A stretch of 45,141 bases of DNA, from positions 1 through 45,141 of the forward strand of contig VFKL01000078.1 of NCBI GenBank assembly GCA_009885535.1. The letters are read 5' to 3'. The position numbers and the translations under genes were made by a program. Under the pieces are notes generated by a model. That model was not told where the DNA came from. It ran no database searches and was given only the letters and a program-made list of their open reading frames with translations. Every line of letters begins with the position of its first letter. Within the stretch, counting starts at the first letter, position 1. This DNA is from Chitinophagaceae bacterium (GTDB taxonomy: Bacteria; Bacteroidota; Bacteroidia; Chitinophagales; Chitinophagaceae). Shown piece after piece: positions 10,601 through 17,264 of this stretch.

Positions 10601-12466
10601 GTAAGTGCATTTAGTCCTTCTCATTTCTATGCAGTTGCGGGTACCTTTCACCCTAAATTAATTATCACAAGCCCAGGAGGCTGTAAAGATACCGCTCAAA
10701 AAACAATAGTAGTAAGAGGACCAAGTGGAACATTTAATTATGCTGGGTTAAGCGGATGTATTCCAACGATAGTAAACTTCAATGCAAATACAATAAACAC
10801 AATTAGTTATACTTGGGATTTTAGTGATGGAACAGCTGTAGATACTACATCAAATGCAATATCACACCAATATACGGTAGCAGGTTCATTTTTACCAAAG
10901 GTTATTTTAAGAGATACTAGTGGATGTACTTTTGCTTTAAGAGGAATAGACACCATTAAAATACATGCAATAGATGCAGATTTCAATTTCAACACGCAAA
11001 CGATTTGTGAACAAGGTTCGGTATTATTTAACAGCAGTACGATTGGTACAGATGCAGCAGCAACATATCAATGGAATTTTGGAGACGGATCAACTTCAAC
11101 AATCCAAAATCCAAATCATTTTTATGATACTACCGGGATCTACTATCCGAAGTTAGTGGTTACATCTACATTTGGTTGTACCGATACCATAACAAGTGTT
11201 AACCCTATCAAAATCGTAAAATCTCCAGTGGCTAATATTACACAATCTATAAATGGTTGCGTGCCTTTGAATGTTAATTTCAATGGATTAAATATTGCAG
11301 CAGATACTTCCGCTTTAACTTGGTCTTGGAGATTTGGTAACGGTGTAGTTTCTAACTTAATGACACCTTTGATGCAAACATATTCAAATGCAGGAAATTA
11401 CCCGATTGAATTGATTGTTACAAACAGTTCAGGATGTAAAGATACAGCCAATGCTACAATTGAGGCTTATGCAATACCTGTAATCAATGCGGGTTTAGAT
11501 ACGATGATTTGTAGAGGAACGGGAATAAACATACAAGCGACTGGTGCTACTCAATATGTATGGAGTCCTTCAACGGGATTAAGTTGTACAACATGCGCTA
11601 GTCCAATTGCGAACCCAGATAGTTTACAACAATACATTGTAACTGGCACAACCGTTCATGGATGTAGCAGTAAAGACTCGGTAAAAGTTGCTGTAAAATA
11701 TCCGTTTAACATGACGACCAGCAGAAAAGACTCATTATGTATTGGAAACGCTGTAACCATGCATGCAAGTGGCGCATACAGATATACCTGGACTCCTTCT
11801 GCAGGGTTAGACAATCCAAACTCAGCAAATCCAGTAGCAACGCCAAGTGTGAGCACAACATATCAAGTAGTAGGTACAGATGATAAAAATTGTTTTACTG
11901 TAACAGCTACCATTCCAATTATTGTTCATAATTATCCAACTGTTGAAGCAGGAGCAGATAGGACGATAAATGTTGGACAAACAATCAATATTATTCCTCA
12001 AGTTTCTTCGGATGTAATTGATGCAAGATGGACACCTACAAACGCTATTTTTCGTGACATATTCCCAGGCATAACGGTAAAACCCAATACTACCACAACT
12101 TACAAAGTGGTGGTTAAAAACAAAGGAGGTTGCAAAACAACTGATCAATTAACGGTAAGTGTATTGTGTAATGGTGCAAACATGTTTATACCGAATACAT
12201 TCTCTCCAAATCAAGATGGCGTAAACGATCTTTTTTATCCAAGAGGAAGTGGCATCTTTACTATTAAAAGATTCAAAGTATTCTCAAGATGGGGTGAAGT
12301 AATTTATGAACAAAACAACTTCAATGCAAATGATCTTTCTAAAGCTTGGGATGGTACATTCAAAGGAAAGAAATTAGACCCAGATGTATATATTTATACC
12401 GTTGAAGTAATGTGTGAAAACTTTACCGTGTTATCATTCAAAGGAAATGTGGCTTTAATAAAATAA
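7661..12466 (+). CDS. Giant secreted PKD-repeat protein with type IX (type B) C-terminal sorting domain
   Basis: A cell-surface or secreted protein of about 1600 residues. The ORF opens at 7619, but the ATG at 7661 (Met15) places a clean signal peptide at the N-terminus (MNYLTWVKTT...SFAQA) and is preferred. I count 15 PKD-type modules by their WNFGDG-like strand, usually ~80-100 residues apart, each with a cysteine near its start (SGC or NGC). Three Ig-like repeats with WSPSTGL/WTPSAGL motifs follow, then the gliding-motility-type C-terminal domain (FIPNTFSPNQDGVND, FSRWGEVIYE, WDGTFKG, VYIYTVEV). That domain directs export through T9SS and surface attachment. Likely roles are adhesion or gliding, as for SprB-like proteins; no catalytic domain is visible. 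A PorP/SprF protein follows. Confidence 0.92.
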   Translation: MNYLTWVKTTGIIAICFVLNTVSFAQANFSTNTTSGCAPLAVNFTDNSNGSPTQWTWHFGDGAISRLRNPSRVYDVPGDYTIKLVINTPNGVDSIIRTQYIHVYAKPVVNFSTSNASGCTPVITNFSDLSTSQNGNIVSWNWDFGDGNLSTLRNPSHTYLSSGNFNVSLQTTNNFGCTSSKTVANYIQVYDHPNAIFTSSNVPICSAPELVRFNNGSTGLGSLSYAWIFGDGTTSNDTNAVVSHNYMTTGNFNVQLILTNSYGCTDTFVKNNAVMIANNISGFNTLNVACKNEVVAFTNTSTPIPTGTLWNFGDGTTSIGNNTSHQYTAAGIYDIKLYNNFGSCVDSVVRTITIKDIPIVDFTANPLSACIAPITANFTNTSTLATTYLWNFGDNTTSTSVSPSHVYNTQGNYTITLTGTSANGCKDTRVRDQYISIQLPVVTIRNMPQSGCGPLTKTFQHQVIGGDNIVSYQWNFGDGTTSTLMRPTHTFNLGTYNITLIIVTASGCTDTVVYNNGIRVGTRPHTAFDATPRITCAQWPVAFGDSTPVADSANQWLWNFGDNTTSTLQNPRHIYVDTGYMTVTLVTANNGCKDTLIMTDFLFINPPVANFRFIIDCSNRRKRKFIDQSIGADSWLWNFGDGTTSTERNPEHIYTADGQYNVFLTVYNNTTGCSFSKTIGGYIIDQRPTIGASSYSICKPGDVTLKALGVTPSYFTAFNWTFGDNSTGTGDSITKRYFNAGVYCVRLTSVDRNFCKDTVFTNPCIKVNGPKTKFSTSTTNSCANTNIIFRDSSTTDGRNRIISRTWNFGDGTIITTTDSIISHRYTTGGLFTISLLVRDSSGCSDLLTKTNYVTVNKPIANFYTADSVSCPISSIHFINNSQGFGLTYLWNFGDGNSSTLPNPAHQYGINGLYNISLSIVDQNGCTNDTTKTNMVRISRPIARFQVSDTLGTCPPLIVNFNNQSSNQISWSWDFGDGSGVVSAFSPSHFYAVAGTFHPKLIITSPGGCKDTAQKTIVVRGPSGTFNYAGLSGCIPTIVNFNANTINTISYTWDFSDGTAVDTTSNAISHQYTVAGSFLPKVILRDTSGCTFALRGIDTIKIHAIDADFNFNTQTICEQGSVLFNSSTIGTDAAATYQWNFGDGSTSTIQNPNHFYDTTGIYYPKLVVTSTFGCTDTITSVNPIKIVKSPVANITQSINGCVPLNVNFNGLNIAADTSALTWSWRFGNGVVSNLMTPLMQTYSNAGNYPIELIVTNSSGCKDTANATIEAYAIPVINAGLDTMICRGTGINIQATGATQYVWSPSTGLSCTTCASPIANPDSLQQYIVTGTTVHGCSSKDSVKVAVKYPFNMTTSRKDSLCIGNAVTMHASGAYRYTWTPSAGLDNPNSANPVATPSVSTTYQVVGTDDKNCFTVTATIPIIVHNYPTVEAGADRTINVGQTINIIPQVSSDVIDARWTPTNAIFRDIFPGITVKPNTTTTYKVVVKNKGGCKTTDQLTVSVLCNGANMFIPNTFSPNQDGVNDLFYPRGSGIFTIKRFKVFSRWGEVIYEQNNFNANDLSKAWDGTFKGKKLDPDVYIYTVEVMCENFTVLSFKGNVALIK

Positions 12467-12499
12467 TCATAATCGCGCTTTTGTTTATAGAATAAAATT

Positions 12500-12529
12500 G
12501 GGCTTGCAATAAAATGCAGGCCCTTTTTT
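12500..12529 (+). terminator. Rho-independent terminator after the PKD protein
   Basis: GGGCTTGCA-ATAAAA-TGCAGGCCC (9-bp stem, one G-U pair) followed by six T, 34 bp after the stop codon. It separates the PKD gene from the PorP/SprF gene. Confidence 0.88.
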
Positions 12530-12861
12530 ATTGTTAGAAATTGACACAAAGATTTGTTGTACATCAACATGGTGAGTGGAAATTAAAAATTCAAAATCGA
12601 AACTTATAATTAGAATATTTTTTTACTTTTTACTTTTAAATTTTTACTTGATAATTTATCCGGTTACTTTATTACAATTCAATACTGAAAGGCATTTCAC
12701 TGATATTTTATTATAAATAAAATATTTCCATATATACAAAAACCAGTTGTACAGTTAAGAAAAAAATAATTCACAAATTTTAAACTTTTGCTTCCTTTTT
12801 ATGCAATAAGTTAAGCCCAATTTCGTTTATATAATACCGTAACTTATTTAAAACAAACCCT
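12530..12861. other. AT-rich intergenic region without a gene
   Basis: No ORF of note. It holds low-complexity stretches such as TTTTTACTTTTTACTTTT and AGTGGAAATTAAAAA, which recur near the left end (about 304-329) and in the right-end repeat (about 44617-44631) respectively. The promoter of the following PorP/SprF gene should lie here, but no good match to the phylum consensus was found. Confidence 0.6.
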
Positions 12862-13893
12862 ATGAACACAACATTAAAAACACTGACGCTAATGTTATGC
12901 CTGTCATTTTGCAAACAAAATTTACAAGCACAAGACATCCATTTTTCACAAATATTTGAAACGCCAATTTTAAGAAATCCTTCACTGGCTGGATTATATA
13001 ATGGGGATGTGCGTATTCAAACTGTGCATAGAAATCAATGGAACTCTGTAACAGATGCATATCAAACAACTTCTGTGAGTTGCGACTACAAGAAGCATGT
13101 TGGCACCGGTGACGATTACATCAGTTTTGGAGGCCAAGTTGTTTATGATAAAGCGGGCACGATTGCTTTAACAACAACACAAATTTTACCAGCAATTAAT
13201 TACAACAAATCATTGAGTGATTTTAAAAATGTTTATTTATCATTAGGTTTCATGGGTGGCATAATACAGCGCAGACTAGATAGATCAAAAATAACAACAA
13301 ATAGTCAATACGATGGCAATGGATTTAATGGGATTTTATCTGACGGAGAAACATTTTCGTCAAATGGTTTCAGCTATTTTGATGGAAGTGTGGGCATGAG
13401 TTTGAATTCGCAATTGGGTACAAAAGAAAATAATAATTTTTATGTGGGATTAGCGTATCATCATTTCAATCAATCTAAGAAAGCAAATTTCTACAATACG
13501 GCAAGTCAATCAGTGATTCCAAGATGGGTGTTGTCTTCTGGGGTACGTTACGAAATGACAAACAATTCATATTTCACCCTTCAAGCAGATTACAATAGAC
13601 AAGGTACTTATCAAGAAATTGTAGGTGGTGCTATTTATTCAATGCGAATAGCACAAAATGAAGATGTAAAATATTTCTTTCATTGCGGAACATATATGAG
13701 ATGGAGAGACGCTATCATTCCGGTTGCAAAAATAGAATTCCAACCTTTAGCGGTAGCCGTTAGTTATGATGCAAATATTTCTGCTTTAAAAACGGCTAGT
13801 AGAGGAAGAGGCGGCTTCGAGATTTCTCTCTCTTATCAAAAATTCAGAAAAACCAACAGCAGTTTGGATGCTGTAAGATGCCCAAAATTCTAA
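12862..13893 (+). CDS. PorP/SprF-family type IX secretion membrane protein
   Basis: A 343-residue predicted outer-membrane beta-barrel of the PorP/SprF family. It has a signal peptide ending LQAQ, then the family opening DIHFSQIFETPILRNPSLAG and RNQWNSV, repeated amphipathic strands, IIPVAKIEFQPLAVAVSYDANIS and the C-terminal end CPKF. SprF-type proteins act late in T9SS, often specifically for the giant protein encoded beside them; PorP-type proteins anchor the motor complex. Its place just after the PKD cargo supports the SprF-like, cargo-specific role (inference). A terminator stands between the two, so it has its own promoter. Confidence 0.9.
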   Translation: MNTTLKTLTLMLCLSFCKQNLQAQDIHFSQIFETPILRNPSLAGLYNGDVRIQTVHRNQWNSVTDAYQTTSVSCDYKKHVGTGDDYISFGGQVVYDKAGTIALTTTQILPAINYNKSLSDFKNVYLSLGFMGGIIQRRLDRSKITTNSQYDGNGFNGILSDGETFSSNGFSYFDGSVGMSLNSQLGTKENNNFYVGLAYHHFNQSKKANFYNTASQSVIPRWVLSSGVRYEMTNNSYFTLQADYNRQGTYQEIVGGAIYSMRIAQNEDVKYFFHCGTYMRWRDAIIPVAKIEFQPLAVAVSYDANISALKTASRGRGGFEISLSYQKFRKTNSSLDAVRCPKF

Positions 13894-14224
13894 CACAATT
13901 ACTTTTAATAACCAACAGTTTTACCTTGACCAGGTTCTAACAAACAAATACTTTTGTTTTTATGGATTGTTTGGATAACAGGAGCCCTGCTTTATTGCGG
14001 GGCTTTCTTGTGTTTAAAATGTTTATTGTTTGTGGTTTGGTGTTTGGTGTTTGGCAACTTTTAAACCCTTAAACTATTAAACAAGCGAAGCGATTTAAAC
14101 ATTTTCACCAATCAACCCTTATCAGTTTTGTCCACTTGTCGCCACCAGCTTTTATTATTTTTTCTTAATTTGATGATTTGTAAAAATTGCTGACTAAATT
14201 GCATTAAAATTTTTAAAAAAAATT
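13894..14224. other. Intergenic region with terminator and low-complexity repeats
   Basis: After the terminator at 13983 it contains TTTGGTGTTTGGTGTTTGG and an AAACCCTTAAACTATTAAAC run. No ORF or RNA gene was recognised. The last ~100 bp before the peroxiredoxin are AT-rich and presumably hold its promoter. Confidence 0.55.
13983..14008 (+). terminator. Rho-independent terminator after the PorP/SprF gene
   Basis: AGCCCTGC-TTTATT-GCGGGGCT is an 8-bp stem with one G-U pair, followed by TTCTTGT. It lies about 90 bp beyond the stop codon. Confidence 0.8.
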
Positions 14225-14704
14225 ATGTCATTACAAATCGGAAACCAAGCACCTAGCTTCACTTTACATACTTCAATTAATGAAACAATCAGCTTGTCTG
14301 ACTTTGCAGGAAATAAAATGGTTTTAATTTTATTTTTTCCACAAGCTTTCACCGGTATTTGTACTAAAGAACTTTGCGCAGTAAGAGATGATATCAGCCG
14401 TTATCAAACTTCTGATGCTCAAGTTTTAGGCATTTCAGTTGATTCCGTATTTACTTTAGCAAAATTTAAAGAAGAACAACAATTGAATTTTCCTTTATTG
14501 AGCGATTTTAACAAGGAAGTTTCTACAGCTTATCATACCATTTATGAATCATTTACAGGAATGAATATGAAAGGTGTAAGTAAAAGATCAGCTTTTTTAA
14601 TTGACAAATCAGGTGTAATTCAATATGCAGAAGTATTAGAAAGCGCTGGAGACATTCCAAATTTTGATGCAATAAATGAATGTATTACCCGTTTAATGAA
14701 TTAA
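14225..14704 (+). CDS. Peroxiredoxin (AhpC/TSA superfamily, PrxQ/AhpE-like)
   Basis: A 159-residue cytoplasmic thiol peroxidase reducing H2O2 and organic peroxides. The active-site motif PQAFTGIC puts the peroxidatic cysteine at residue 46. A second cysteine at residue 51 (C-x4-C, CTKELC) is spaced like the resolving cysteine of PrxQ/BCP enzymes, while the AFTGIC context also resembles AhpE. The thioredoxin fold continues with VLGISVDSVF, FPLLSDFNKEVS and SAFLIDKSGVIQYA. It stands alone between terminator-containing intergenic regions and is probably monocistronic. The electron donor (thioredoxin-like or mycothiol-like) cannot be read here. Confidence 0.93.
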   Translation: MSLQIGNQAPSFTLHTSINETISLSDFAGNKMVLILFFPQAFTGICTKELCAVRDDISRYQTSDAQVLGISVDSVFTLAKFKEEQQLNFPLLSDFNKEVSTAYHTIYESFTGMNMKGVSKRSAFLIDKSGVIQYAEVLESAGDIPNFDAINECITRLMN

Positions 14705-14826
14705 TAATTTCATGGGTTAATGTTTATTCTTTTAGGACGCATGGGTTACCCTTTTTATCTTAATCAATTATTTTGATAAAAATTTAACGGCTATTTCACG
14801 AAAGAAAATATTTTATTTTCCGTCTA

Positions 14827-14857
14827 TTTGATTTAAATTCACTGAAAAATCGGTTTG
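14827..14857 (+). promoter_or_regulatory. Candidate promoter of the small T9SS-sorted protein
   Basis: TTTG-N19-TCGGTTTG matches the Bacteroidota consensus TTTG-N19-TAnnTTTG except for one base in the second box. Transcription would begin within a few nucleotides of the TTG start codon at 14864, so the message may be almost leaderless. Confidence 0.5.
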
Positions 14858-14863
14858 TAGCTT

Positions 14864-15208
14864 TTGAAAAAAATAATTATCATATTGTCATTGTTTTTTT
14901 TTGGTGTTAACCTACATGGTTTCAGCCAAAATATACCTACAGAAACCTCAAGTAGTTCAAACCGCATTATAAAATTCTATCCCAATCCTGCTTCAGCATT
15001 TATCAATTTCGATTTCTTAAGAAGCTATGACGTTAATTACACACTTTTCATATTTAATTTCATGGGGAAAAAAATATTAGAAATCAAAAATACCCCTTCA
15101 AGAATCAACTTAAACCTTGTAGATTTTTACCGAGGAATTTATATTTATCAACTTAGGGATAAAAATGGCATCATAATGGAAACCGGAAAGTTTCAAGTGG
15201 TGAAATAA
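14864..15208 (+). CDS. Tiny exported protein consisting mainly of a T9SS type A sorting domain
   Basis: A 114-residue protein. The start is a TTG: the in-frame stop TAG lies at 14858-14860, there is no upstream ATG, and the first internal ATG is near residue 68. Starting here gives a good signal peptide (KKIIIILSLFFFGVNLHGFSQ). After a short Ser/Thr linker comes a Por secretion-type sorting domain: IIKFYPNPASAFINF, LFIFNFMGKKILEIK, YRGIYIYQLRDKNG, then TGKFQVVK. No cargo domain is left between them. It is either a free-standing sorting tail, a very small surface protein or the relic of a longer T9SS cargo gene. Confidence 0.82.
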   Translation: MKKIIIILSLFFFGVNLHGFSQNIPTETSSSSNRIIKFYPNPASAFINFDFLRSYDVNYTLFIFNFMGKKILEIKNTPSRINLNLVDFYRGIYIYQLRDKNGIIMETGKFQVVK

Positions 15209-15252
15209 TATTTTACGCATCATGTATTCCTTTTTTCGAATCTTTTTTTCTG

Positions 15253-15295
15253 TGTCAAATTGTCGGCAATTCTATTATTGGCAACATGTTTGACA
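15253..15295. promoter_or_regulatory. Imperfect 43-bp palindrome upstream of grpE
   Basis: TGTCAAA at the left end and TTTGACA at the right end are exact inverted copies. Between them the arms continue imperfectly as TTGTCGGCAAT and ATTGGCAACAT around a TCTATT centre. It lies 33-76 bp before the grpE start, where a heat-shock operator would sit. It does not match the CIRCE element (TTAGCACTC-N9-GAGTGCTAA). Function as an operator is an inference. Confidence 0.45.
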
Positions 15296-15328
15296 ACATT
15301 TGTTTTGCAACAATCAATATAAATTATT

Positions 15329-15862
15329 ATGGAAGAAAACAAATTACCTTTTGAAGAGGAAGTGCCGAATTTATCAACCGATGAAGCGCCATTAGCTGAT
15401 GATTCAGATTCAGTAGATTCAATTAAAAACAAAATGCAAGAAGAGAACGATGAATTAAGAGACAAATATGTCAGATTATTGGCGGAATTTGACAATTTCA
15501 AACGCCGTACAGCAAAAGAAAGGATCGAGCTTCACCAAACAGCTGGTAAAGAAATGATTATTGCTTTACTTGATGTTATGGACGATTGTGACAGGGCAGA
15601 AAATGAAATTAAAAAGTCGGAACCAAAAGAAAGCAATGAAGGAACTTTGTTGGTTTTTAATAAACTTCGAAATCTACTTCTACAAAAGGGTGTTCAAGAA
15701 ATGGAAAGTTTAAACACAGAATTTGACCCTGAAAAACATGAAGCGATTTCCATTGTAGATACACCAGACGAAATGAAGGAAAAAGTTATAGAAGTGTTGC
15801 AAAAAGGTTATTATTTAAACGAAAAACTAATTCGGTTTGCTAAAGTAATAGTTGGCAAATAA
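15329..15862 (+). CDS. grpE: Nucleotide exchange factor GrpE
   Basis: The nucleotide exchange factor of the DnaK (Hsp70) chaperone, driving ADP release. It has 177 residues: an acidic, disordered N-terminus, the long dimerisation helix (about 35-75, with DKYVRLLAEFDNFKRRTAKE), a helical bundle (LLDVMDDCDRAE) and the C-terminal beta domain that contacts DnaK (MESLNTEFDPEKHEAIS... GYYLNEKLIRFAKVIV). It forms an operon with dnaJ, 18 bp downstream; dnaK is not in this window. The upstream palindrome at 15253-15295 may control it. Confidence 0.96.
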   Translation: MEENKLPFEEEVPNLSTDEAPLADDSDSVDSIKNKMQEENDELRDKYVRLLAEFDNFKRRTAKERIELHQTAGKEMIIALLDVMDDCDRAENEIKKSEPKESNEGTLLVFNKLRNLLLQKGVQEMESLNTEFDPEKHEAISIVDTPDEMKEKVIEVLQKGYYLNEKLIRFAKVIVGK

Positions 15863-15880
15863 TTAAACTGAACCAATATC

Positions 15881-17050
15881 ATGTCGAATAAAAGAGATTT
15901 TTACGAAATACTTGGCGTATCTAAAGGGTCTAGTCAAGATGAAATTAAAAAAGCTTACAGAAAAGTAGCGATGCAATATCATCCTGATAGAAATCCAGGT
16001 GACCAATCTGCTGAAGATAAATTTAAAGAAGCTGCTGAGGCATATGAAGTATTAAACGATGCGGATAAAAAAGCCCAATACGATCGTTTTGGGCATAATG
16101 CATTTGGACAAGGCAGATCTGGCGGTGGCGGATATAGTGGTGGCGGAATGAATATGGATGATATTTTTAGCCAATTTGGTGATGTATTTGGAGACGATGG
16201 TTTTAGCGGATTTTTTGGCGGTGGTGGGAGAAGCAGACGTGGCGGGCAATCGGGCGGAGCAAGAGGAAGTAATTTGCGGGTAAAGCTAAAATTGAATTTT
16301 GAGGAAATGGCAAAAGGTGCCAGTAAAACCATCAAAATTAAAAAATACATCAAATGCAATACGTGTACGGGAAGCGGCGCAAAAGATAAAAATAGTGTAC
16401 AAACTTGCGGTACATGCAAAGGAAGTGGTCAAGTAAGAAGGGTTCAAAATACATTTTTAGGTCAAATGCAAACGGTAGCCACCTGCCCTACTTGTAATGG
16501 TGATGGTACTTCAATTACTGCAAAATGTGGCATTTGTAAAGGCGAAGGCAGGATTTATGGAGATGAAACCATCAACATTGATATTCCAGCTGGTGTTCAG
16601 GAAGGAATGCAACTCAGCTTAAGCGGAAAAGGAAATATTGGTGAACGTGGTGGAAGTTTTGGCGATTTAATTGTTCAAATTGAAGAAGAAACACATCCTC
16701 AATTACAAAGAGATGGTCTGAATGTAGCTTTTGATTTATACCTCTCTTTTCCAGATGTGGTTTTTGGCACACAAGTAGAAGTACCAACAATTGATGGAAG
16801 AGCGAAAATTAAAATACCACCAGGAACTCAAAGCGGAAAAATATTCAGACTAAAAGGAAAGGGTTTTCCTCAAGTGAATGGCTACGAAAAAGGAGATCAA
16901 CTTATACATGTTAGTGTATGGACACCTCAAAATGTTTCGTCAGAAGAAAAATCAAGTTTGGAAAAATTGGCTCAATCAAAAAACTTTGAACCAAACCCTG
17001 AAAAAAATGAGAAATCATTTTTTGATAAAGTAAGGGAAATTTTTAGTTAG
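15881..17050 (+). CDS. dnaJ: Chaperone protein DnaJ (type I Hsp40)
   Basis: Co-chaperone that delivers clients to DnaK and stimulates its ATPase. At 389 residues it has the complete type I layout: J domain (5-70) with HPD at 34-36, a Gly/Phe-rich linker (about 75-130, [27 protein letters not shown]), then the zinc-binding region with four CxxCxGxG repeats ([32 protein letters not shown]), and the two C-terminal substrate-binding beta domains ([33 protein letters not shown]). Downstream of grpE and likely co-transcribed. The nearest terminator-like hairpin is about 170 bp beyond the stop, past a dispersed repeat. Confidence 0.97.
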   Translation: MSNKRDFYEILGVSKGSSQDEIKKAYRKVAMQYHPDRNPGDQSAEDKFKEAAEAYEVLNDADKKAQYDRFGHNAFGQGRSGGGGYSGGGMNMDDIFSQFGDVFGDDGFSGFFGGGGRSRRGGQSGGARGSNLRVKLKLNFEEMAKGASKTIKIKKYIKCNTCTGSGAKDKNSVQTCGTCKGSGQVRRVQNTFLGQMQTVATCPTCNGDGTSITAKCGICKGEGRIYGDETINIDIPAGVQEGMQLSLSGKGNIGERGGSFGDLIVQIEEETHPQLQRDGLNVAFDLYLSFPDVVFGTQVEVPTIDGRAKIKIPPGTQSGKIFRLKGKGFPQVNGYEKGDQLIHVSVWTPQNVSSEEKSSLEKLAQSKNFEPNPEKNEKSFFDKVREIFS

Positions 17051-17054
17051 TTAT

Positions 17055-17164
17055 ACCATTTTGAATTACAATTTAGTCCACTATTTCATAGTATAATGCC
17101 GATTGGATAGCTGTTTGGGACAATTTCATTGGACCATTACAGAAATTACTTCATGATTAAAACC
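17055..17164 (+). repeat. Dispersed ~110-bp intergenic repeat, copy A
   Basis: Aligns without gaps to 33278-33387 over about 110 bp at roughly 79% identity by hand count. Within it 28 bp are identical (17100-17127, including GATTGGATAGCTGTTTGGGA). A small hairpin ACTAT-TTC-ATAGT sits at 17080-17092. It lies between the convergent dnaJ and VWA genes, so in this copy it cannot be an ordinary 5' leader. No ORF of significance. It could be a structured RNA, a degenerate mobile repeat or a protein-binding element. Confidence 0.8.
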
Positions 17165-17221
17165 ACGCTTCTACTGTTTAATTTAACTCTATTCAATAGT
17201 AGAATGAAAGTTAATAGAAAA

Positions 17222-17264
17222 GGAAAATACAGTTTGCATTATGTTCAATCTGTTTTCCTTTTTT
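17222..17264. terminator. Bidirectional terminator between dnaJ and the VWA gene
   Basis: GGAAAATACAG on the left pairs with CTGTTTTCC on the right (one two-base bulge), followed by a T-run on the plus strand and TTTTC on the minus strand. It overlaps the last codons of the VWA gene. A second hairpin, TTCTACT...AGTAGAA (17169-17204), precedes it. Confidence 0.6.

Noticed and set aside
15253-15295. CIRCE/HrcA operator
   Set aside because: The half-sites do not resemble TTAGCACTC/GAGTGCTAA; kept only as an unnamed palindrome.
15979-16419. Minus-strand proline-rich ORF within dnaJ
   Set aside because: It is the reverse complement of the Gly-rich and zinc-finger coding region of dnaJ.
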